A stretch of DNA of 64,000 nucleotides from Penicillus capitatus. Lineage: Eukaryota > Chlorophyta. Position numbers and translations under genes: made by a program. The stretch is taken from NCBI GenBank assembly GCA_965649825.1, contig OZ287703.1:992001-1056000 (forward strand), given 5' to 3'. The stretch's first letter is position 1. Each line of letters opens with the position of its first letter. The notes beneath the pieces are model-generated. The model did no database searches. It saw nothing but the letters and a program-made list of their open reading frames with translations, and was not told the DNA's origin. Positions 56,620 to 64,000 of the stretch are shown one piece after another.

Positions 56620-57430
56620 CATTGGCCTTGTGTCGATTAACGTCGATTTCTATTGAACGATCTGTTCGAACGCCTGTTTTGCTGTCAAAGACGTTTTAAC
56701 TGTCCACCCAATCGCCCACACATCTGCAGGGTCACGATAGACTGCGGTGTTGATCACAGAGACAAGTCTGGACACGTTGCAGTCGTAGCTCAGTCGCCGA
56801 ACTCAGTCATAGCCAAGGGTTGGCGATCGATGGTTGGCATCGCGGTCCTGCTGGCGACAGAATCTAGGATGGAATGGTACAGACTCGCATGTTCGGTCAC
56901 GTAACGTTTCAAGAGGTTTTGTTTATAGGATGAGGCGAAACAAATGCAGGTCCGGATGGCAAGCTGCCTGAGAGCTGGAAAGTAGGACAGCCGAGTCTAG
57001 AGAACCAACTGGTAGTGAGTATGAGTGTCGGTCATTGCTCAGGTGGCTCGGCCTCTTGACATTCTTCTGTGTGTCGCCCTTCCACGGATCAGAACACTAT
57101 CCCATCTGAAATCCAGGGACTTAAGCAATCCAGCTCTTCTTTTGATTGCGGAATTCGCCGATCCACGCACTTACGTTAAAGCGTTTTCTCTGGCGATGAC
57201 ACGACAGGCCGATCCAAAATCGCCGAGATGATAGATGATTTAATTTACCCAACAGCGAGTGGGCTGCAATGTCAAACATCAAACCGCACGTCTACTTGTC
57301 TATCCGCCAGATCCTTTCGTCAAACGAGCTTTCCCGAAACGGCCTCAGTTATCGCAGTTCGAGACTCAAGAATCCACCGGGAACGACCAACAAAGGCAGA
57401 AACGCTGTCGCCGACTGACTGGTCTTCAGC
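56620..57430. other. Intergenic, partly homologous to 1590-1960
   Basis: No gene recognised. Blocks around 56700-56960 match the flank of the 744 gene. Upstream exons of the patatin-half gene, if any exist, would lie here, but I found neither a GGG-containing nor a G-x-S-x-G segment. Confidence 0.4.
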
Positions 57431-58620
57431 ATGAATACTGTTTCAATCGCCCACCTGTCCTCTCAGCCGTCTACCGGGCAAAAAAAGTCGAACCGAAGCA
57501 GCAGCTCCTCGCAAATATGCTCTCCGCGCAGTGACGATTCGCTCAGCCTTCTTTCTTCTGTACAACGGTGAGTGTCTGAGCGCATGTGCTTCTGCGCAAG
57601 ACAGCGCCGTTCGTTCGTCTCGCTTCCAGGAGCCATTCGTTCGCCAGACGAAGATTCTCGTCGCTTGCGCTGTACTTCACCGGTACCTTCGACACCCGAA
57701 GACGTTCAATCCTGGCTCATGAACATGATTGTCGGAGTTGTAGCGTTTCAGGACACTCGACAATCCAGACGTGGCAGTTCGTCTGGGGTCTGGAGAAGAC
57801 TTTGAAACTGTTCTACGGAGACACGAAGCTCAGCCAGATGGACACCGCTACCGCCGTCTATGCCTTTGATGTCGATCTCAGAAATCCAGTTCTCTTCGTC
57901 TACAACACGAGCCAACCGGAGCCGCACAGCGACGCCATCCTAATCCAGTCGCAGGACACTTTTTTCATTCCGGACAGAGCCCGAAGCTTCCAAACACACA
58001 TAAGGAGGTCGAGGGACGAACGCTACCTGGAGGCCCGTCGACAAGACTTCTATATTCGCGACCTCGGTCGCGCCAGCAGCGCCTTGCCTGCAGTCCATGC
58101 CGCGAAGAGATTTACTGCCGTCAATAACAAGACCGCACAGTACGACTGCATCGACGGAGGGTTGGTTGCGCCAAATCCGACGCTGAATTCGTTGATGTTC
58201 ATGCTGAGCATGAACACGATCAGTGAGGTCGACAGAATTGCGACTCTGTCGCTCGGAACAGGCGCCGTGGTTGGCGATTACGCGTTGAATGCAGACAGCC
58301 CCTGGCGTTGGCTGACTTCCTTAGACCTTTTCAGAGTCGTCATCGATTGCGGCAGCAAAGTCCCGCAGACCAATCTGTATGACATGTTCTATGATCAATT
58401 GCATGTCAGAGACAAACAGTTTCTGAGAATTCAGCCACTCACAAACGACACCTCCAACTATGCAGAGGCTCTCAACTCAATCACAGATGTCAGTCAGCTG
58501 GATATGTTGAAGACGATTGGTGAACTGGTTGCGAGGGACTACACGGATGATCTCGACGATTTTATTGAGGAGTTCATTTTCGGAACCGAAGAGAAGGACC
58601 CGGAGATGAAGAAGGCTTGA
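57431..58620 (+). CDS. Patatin-like protein, C-terminal half only
   Basis: A two-exon model, 57431-57567 and 57630-58620 (62-nt phase-2 intron), gives 375 aa. From WGLEKTLKLFYGDTKLS onward it matches the second half of the patatin fold in the gene at 43575, with DFYIRDLGRASSALPAVHAA, the catalytic-Asp motif IDGGLVAPNP (closer to the family consensus than the 43575 gene) and LSLGTG. The N-terminal part (Ser-rich, then FARRRFSSLALYF) has no GGG oxyanion loop and no nucleophile Ser, and no signal peptide. Either the 5' half has been lost and this is a truncated pseudogene, or it was replaced and the protein is non-enzymatic. The 3' half is well supported, the 5' exon weakly. Confidence 0.6.
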
Positions 58621-59230
58621 GGTCTTTCTTTATTCTTTAATGGAACGAATCCATCCTGTACACAAACGGAAGGCACAGGCATCTTGCGACTGAATTCATA
58701 ATTCAGGGGGAGTTCAGATTGGAAAACTGACAAGGTTTTTAAAGGGAGTCCTCTGTTATAGAGCACGAGCAGACTGCGTCTTTACGCATCGTCGGATGAT
58801 CTACTACTCTATGGGTCTCCGGTCGCGACAGGTGGTTTTTTTCTTAGCTCGCATCTCAAGATACATGGGACACCGGAACCGTCAGTAGTAGGGACGTCTT
58901 TTTCAAGAAGTGTTCACGGAAAGAGCGTTCCGAGATGGTCACCTGTGTCTCCTGCCTTACGAATAGACCCGTTGCCACGCGCATCTGGCTGTGGGCTATC
59001 GAATTCTGAACACGAGTTCAGCAAAATCACAATTCCCACGTGAGGTGTACAGCCGCGAGGAACCGTTCTCTGCATCCGAAGATTTATCTGCGCATGTGAA
59101 ATGACGTTGACGGATAGTGAGGCGCTCGCACCACAAGGTCTCCTGTGCCAATCGTCGCCTTTTTCGCGCGTTTGCTGTGGATTACGCGTTCGTCGCGGTA
59201 GATTTATTCGGCACCCGCAGAGCTTGCCCA
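58621..59230. other. Intergenic, no gene recognised
   Basis: Only short frames. It includes the leader of the BTB member at 59231. Confidence 0.5.
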
Positions 59231-60177
59231 ATGATTCAAGAATCTTCGACTTACTTCCCCTTCGACGGCACCTGCAAATGCAGTCGCGACGGGGACACGA
59301 CGCTCATATTCGATTCCGGCACGTCCTTGAAAACGCATTCCGCTGTGCTAAAGATCTCCTCTTCCGTCTTCGATTCGATGCTGACAGACCGTATTGGGCT
59401 GAAGCAACTGACGCTTACAGAAACTTCTCGCGAGACGTGGGTACACATCCTGAACCATCTTCATCCGGCCGCAACACTCGTTTTTGGACCCTTCAATCCT
59501 GTTTATTATGTCGGTCAACTGGTGAGGGTTGTGTTTTTGAACGCGGAAAGTCATGTGTGGTGTCCAGACCGATTTGTTGGAACAAGCAAAGGTGTTCTCG
59601 TTGGCATCACTATTCACCCTAGTTGATGATGCACTGTGTCGCGAGAAGATTCTACTGAGCCAAGATTGAACCATAATCGCTGTCACATCACATGCATAAA
59701 ATGGACAGGCGCGTTTATCTAATAACTTCTTGTTTACGTTCTTTGTAACAAGGTTTCTGTTTCCGACGCAATCAATTACAAAGCAAAACTTGACACACTG
59801 TCAACGAATTTCCCAAAAGAACTGAAATACAACACTCAGCAAAAAGATTCCGAGATAGAAGGAACGACACACAGTTGTCTTTACACCGCTGTGATTCGAT
59901 TTGAACAGGAATTGCCAGTGACCAGCGCGAAAGTCCGTGCGAATGTCGTCCAGTATTTGAAGAGTCTGCATTCTCATCAACCGAACTTCTTCCAACGGTT
60001 CACGCAACCGTCTGATGAACAAGTAAGAATGACCTATAATCTCTCTTAATTCACCATGCTCTGCCTTAGAATCAAGAGGGTCGGGCAAAGAGGGAACTTG
60101 CAAAAGAGATCATCGAAGACGCAAGTCGTGTCTTCTATAAGAAGCTAGTTGATGATTTGATCGACAACGTTCTGTGA
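59231..60177 (+). pseudogene. BTB family member 14, probably disrupted
   Basis: Exon 1 (59231-59521) is intact: TYFPFDGTCKCSRDGDTTLI, LKTHSAVLKISSSVFDSM, ETSRETWVHILNHLHPA. After a 46-nt intron, exon 2 opens TDLLEQAKVFSLASLFTLVD but reaches a stop at 59668. Matching sequence resumes at about 59755 with VSVSDAINYKAKLDTLSTN and FPKELKYNTQQ, then FEQELPVTSAKVRANVVQYL, a 47-nt intron (60022-60068) and a final exon ending at 60177 (VFYKKLVDDLIDNVL). The middle can be joined only with an intron of over 100 nt, out of line with its neighbours, so a disrupting insertion is more likely. The 3' intron position links it to the 31613/45724 subfamily. Confidence 0.55.
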
Positions 60178-61990
60178 TATTGAAACCTATGCCGATGATT
60201 GCGTTTCTACCGTTGCATAAAGTCAGCAACAGTCCTTTTCGAAACGTTGGGCATCTGGGAGTTTAAGACGATTTTTTGCTGTGACGGTGCTTTTTGCTGT
60301 AAGGTGGAAGGACACAAGTACCTCGGTGAAAGGACAAGTTTATAGCGCTGTCGGCGTGTCAAGACTGAATCTCTAGTATCCGTCGTCGTCGCATATCTTC
60401 GGCCTGTTCGTGTGATCATAGTTGAAGTGGCTTTCTGATACCAAATCTTTGCACCAAATGTAGAAGAAGATACTTTCAGTTAACTTGATATACGCTTTAG
60501 TGTCAGATAACTGTAGAAAAAGATCTAAAAGGAAAGTGTGACATGACTGCCCCGTTGTCTACACAGAAGCCCTGTGAGACGTTCGAGGGTTTCGGAATTC
60601 TCTGCGTAGTGAAAAAGACTCTTAGGAGTTCCTTTGCGTCTGTCGTTTGTCCAGGGTGTCGCCGAGCGATGTGACGCTGCCTCGTTTCTGAGAAGGCCAC
60701 ATCCTGGGGGGTCTTGGTTGAATCACCCAAGGCCATTTTCTCTGGTTTTGAGGCTAGGGTGATTCACCTGCCTCGTCGAGTCGCATCACCATGCGAGTAT
60801 ATAACGCGCAGTTAGAACCACTGAACGCCTTGCTCTGTAAACTTGTTAAGTCTTCCGCTGTAGTTCGTTTTCGTTCGGCGCCTCCGCGCGACACAGGGAA
60901 GGCGCTTATTGAAACAGAAGAGGAGATTGACTGTTCCACAAGGAGAATGGCGAAGCACTGCTGACCCGAAACGTATTCGACAGACTTCGCCGTTTCTCGT
61001 TTGTATTCGCCATGCTCTTCTGCACGTCTTGTAAGTCCGTCGCACCTCTACACTCCCGAATTCGGAACAAACCTACAAAGATTCCGTTGTCGCTGCATAT
61101 TTACTCAGATCTTTCAACGTTATCGGACACTGTGTCGAATCTGAATTCTTCTAGTGCCCGTCGTGACCTTTCAATCTCGAAGGTAAATCTGGCATACACG
61201 AGATTGTCGAACTGTACGCATGTCTTGTGAAGCGGACGCACCTCGACGTCCAGATACGTTTTGAGCAGGAGGATACTGGAACGGTGCGTAAACCTTGCAC
61301 GAAAAACCGCATCCACACATTACTCTGTTCGAAGATTCTTTCCATTCTGAAGTCGACGTTCTGATTTGCAAAGGGAAGTGTCTCCATGACGTGAGGTCTT
61401 AGTCGCGCATCCAAATCCGTCCTTAAGGTATTTTTCAACTCACTTCTCTGTTTGGAATATTAGCTGTGGTAGGGGTGCGTCGTCATTTCTTGTCAGACTC
61501 GGCGAAGAAACGGACGAGTACTTCAAAACGGGGATCGGAAGAACGGTGAGGAGCGACCTAAAGAAAAAAGCTCAACGAGACCTTGTCGGCGAGGCTTGAG
61601 ACCGTTGTCGCCTTCTCCCCTAGGCGATGTCCTTGCTTGTGGTTGCTCGGATAGGCCAAACTTCATACACAAGACGCTTTGCAGACGCATGTGCAGAACT
61701 CCTGTCGAGTGAAGTCGCCTGCATGCGATGTCGTGGACGAAGACGCTGCTAAAGCCCTCATCGTTCGGTTTTTGCGAAGAGAGACGAGAGGCGCGGCGTT
61801 TTCGTCACGTCATATACTTAAAAACTGTCACAGAGAAAGCCCATTGCTCTCGCTATCAGATGCGAGATGCTTGTCAATCTTTTCAGGATCTAGAATAAAA
61901 AAGAGTCCCGTCACAGCTTCGAATATTGAGCCCGTCTAGAACTCAGCTTGGGAAGAAAAAAGATTATCTGGTGGATGGAGGATGGTCCGT
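60178..61990. other. Intergenic, 1.8 kb; right part duplicated from 18250-18834
   Basis: Short frames only. From about 61440 the sequence matches the 3' flank of the first receptor gene, including the conserved block TCACGTCATATACTTAAAAA (about 61806-61825). Confidence 0.5.
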
Positions 61991-64000
61991 TCAGGCGTCG
62001 ACGTCCAGAGGGTCGGAGATCTCCGGCTCTTCGGACGTCGGAGAACATAACTTGCCAATCAGATGCTTGACTTTGTAGCCAATCCAGTGCATCAGAACAC
62101 AGAACATGCTGACATCGGATGCAAAGCGCTCGTCTTGCTCGCTCATCTCATGTCTCAGGAACTTAGCTGCGAACTTGAGAATGTAGAAAACGAAAACAAG
62201 AAACAAGATGACATTCAGCAAAGCACACGCGACGGTAAGCAGCACACGAGTGACGTTTTCCGGATAGCTCTCGTCCTTGAGCATAGAAGCTGCCAACGTC
62301 GTCGCCACCGACACGAAAAGAGACGCCAGTTCCATTCCATTCAGGTCTTTGAAGTCCTCTCGGTACGGCATCGCCAGAATCTGAGCCAGGATAGCAAGCA
62401 TGATGATGTATGCGACGCCGGTGATCGGCACGCCACTGTCAAACAGGTGCGCGCAGAACACAAGAAAGGAAATAGTAACCTTCCTGGCTACGATGACGAG
62501 TTCCCAGTACACACGAAGATCCATTCTGTATGAGCGGTAAAGGAATCCGGTCGTCTGGTAAGCCCAGCCACGCTTGTAGATGAGGTGCTGGAATGGACTC
62601 TTGAGGTAGTAGATGAAGAGGGCTAGAAGTCCACCATACACTGGACACACAAACGCAACGACCACTCCGTAAATGAGTTTCCTGTGGTCGTCTTCGTAGC
62701 ACTGCATGCCCGTATCGACCGCCCAATACACACGCATCACGTCGACCTTCGTGAAGTCCGCCGAATCGTGCACGTCGACGCACAGGAAGACGCTCAGGGC
62801 AGTCTTCAGCACCGGCACGAGGGTGATGTACCAGATGACCATTGCCGTAAGCAAGCATCTCTTCGACAGGTAGCGGGGAAGTCCGTCGCTTTCCTGTCTC
62901 GCCGATTTTGCCGCCCAGAAAACGATCCAACAGAGAAACACGGTACAGGGGACGATGCACACGTTGACGACGAGTGCCAACGCCGTCGGTTGCAAGGACA
63001 GGTCCTTTGAAGATAGACAAACGACGGAGCGTCGAATGCCGTCGGACGCGAGACCGCCCAGCAATTCTGGAAACAGCGCAACGGTCGACAATCATGGACT
63101 TCCGAAATCATGACTCACCTCCGATTGTTGCCATAACGACGACCGGAATCGCCCATCCAACGTCAAGGGAAGCCAGTAGAACAGTCGTTTGAACGTAACT
63201 TAGAGTGATCTGGAAGACAGCGCGTTCAGTACGAGATGAACAAAGTGACTTGTACCTTGAACATCTCGACCGCCTTCCATTTCGCCAATGTTTTCTCGGA
63301 CGCGGGCAATCCGACGGCTTGAACCTGCGATGCATTCGTTCAATGGGTGAAAAGTCTACATTGTTCTGTGCCCACTTCCGTCCGCGGGAGTGAAGGCTCG
63401 CTCTCTTCCGCCGATGAAGATGGAATGCTCCGGCCGCGAGTCTGCTCAGCGGTTCCACGCAGAGCGCCGAGTGTTCCGTGGATCGTGATGATCGTCATCA
63501 CCAAGAGAATGATCGCCGAAGTCATAATGTATGCCACGTTGTAGAACCCCTTCAGGCATTTGTTGCATTTCGATGACAGACCAGAGCCGAAGTCTTCTTC
63601 ACAGGATCCACAAAGCGGACCCGTATGACCCTGTTGGAACAGAAAAGGAGAGATGATAAAACATTCGGAGACTGGAGAATGCGTTTTACTTCGGCACACT
63701 GAGCTTGTGCGTAGACTTCGATCCATTCTCTATCGAAATCGCAGCTCGAGACCTCTTTGACCATGGCCTTCAAGTTCTCGGACCGGTCTTCAAACTCACA
63801 GGCAGAAGCTGGCAGGCATCTGTGAAGTTGATCCGAACAGGGCGTCCGGTGCCAGTAGCCTTCATTTGGTGTGATCACGCGAAACTCGCAGTTGCCATTT
63901 TCGGGGCAGGGCAGGCAAACATATGCTTGTGCATGGAAGTTGTACTCCGTGGTACCGCAGTCCACACAAATTCCACGTGTCGAGTTTTTCTCGCCAATAA
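61440..64000 (-). repeat. Segmental duplication C, copy 2 (runs off the window)
   Basis: Same orientation as copy 1, about 43 kb away. Confidence 0.85.
61991..64000 (-). CDS. Beta-helix/multi-pass receptor, second copy, 5' part beyond the window
   Basis: Visible exons, 5' to 3': 63690 to past 64000 (partial), 63376-63630, 63256-63324, 63119-63209, 61991-63066. These match exons 6-10 of the gene at 18835 with the same phases; the exon at 63376 is three codons shorter and the last exon one codon longer. The coding sequence seen is intact: Cys-rich CLPCPENGNC and GPLCGSCEEDFG, then the membrane helices (for example VIWYITLVPVLKTALSVFL) and the tail with SEEPEISDPLDVDA. The beta-helix part would lie to the right of the window. 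Most of the gene has drifted from copy 1 by roughly a tenth, except a nearly unchanged tract at 63565-63847. Confidence 0.88.

Noticed and set aside
1-64000. tRNA, rRNA or retroelement genes
   Set aside because: I looked for cloverleaf-like, rRNA-like and reverse transcriptase or transposase signatures on both strands and saw none; a covariance-model scan would be decisive.

Overview
The window comes from a nuclear genome of an unidentified eukaryote, probably a unicellular protist with a compact genome. The evidence is direct. Long genes read through only when many GT-AG introns are removed (mostly 40-65 nt, range 35-81). The proteins are eukaryotic types: an ABCC transporter, a TRP-like channel, BTB, F-box/LRR and ubiquitin-fusion proteins. 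I see no operons and no bacterial-style gene packing. I cannot name the organism or lineage.

Layout. The + strand carries 14 members (10 apparently intact, 4 broken) of one lineage-expanded BTB-domain family, near 0.7, 2.7, 5.0, 6.6, 16.5, 17.7, 31.6, 34.9, 37.1, 38.8, 40.1, 45.7, 55.9 and 59.2 kb. All point the same way. Most have a BTB exon, a phase-0 intron of about 50 nt and a more variable C-terminal exon. Between them lie: an ABCC/MRP exporter of 1318 aa in 19 exons (7.6-12.5 kb); a ubiquitin-fusion protein (14.3-15.0 kb, minus); a 1757-aa membrane protein with a beta-helix ectodomain (18.8-24.6 kb, minus); a secreted serine protease fused to ankyrin repeats (26.4-29.8 kb, minus, 18 exons); a small secreted cysteine-rich protein (30.6-30.9 kb, minus); an F-box-like/LRR protein (41.5-43.2 kb); a secreted patatin-like phospholipase (43.6-45.0 kb, minus); a WD40-TRP-like channel of 1719 aa (48.0-53.7 kb); a patatin C-terminal-half gene (57.4-58.6 kb); and a second copy of the beta-helix receptor running off the right edge (62.0 kb to end, minus).

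How it was built. The region grew by duplication. A three-BTB cassette at 2.7-7.4 kb is repeated at 37.1-40.8 kb. A divergent 'secretory signal exon / BTB' unit occurs at 30.7-32.6 and 44.8-46.6 kb. The receptor and its 3' flank occur at 18.3-24 and 61.4-64 kb. One near-identical tract in the receptor pair suggests gene conversion.

Function (inference). BTB, F-box/LRR and ubiquitin-fusion genes are all ubiquitin-related families, and the remaining genes are mostly secreted or membrane proteins, so the window mixes an adaptor-like family with surface and secreted products. The most unusual items are the protease-ankyrin gene, in which ten consecutive ankyrin repeats each occupy exactly one 99-nt exon, and the signal-peptide exon shared by two unrelated secreted proteins. 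Exon models are manual: I required GT-AG (or GC-AG) ends, phase continuity and, where available, agreement with a paralog.
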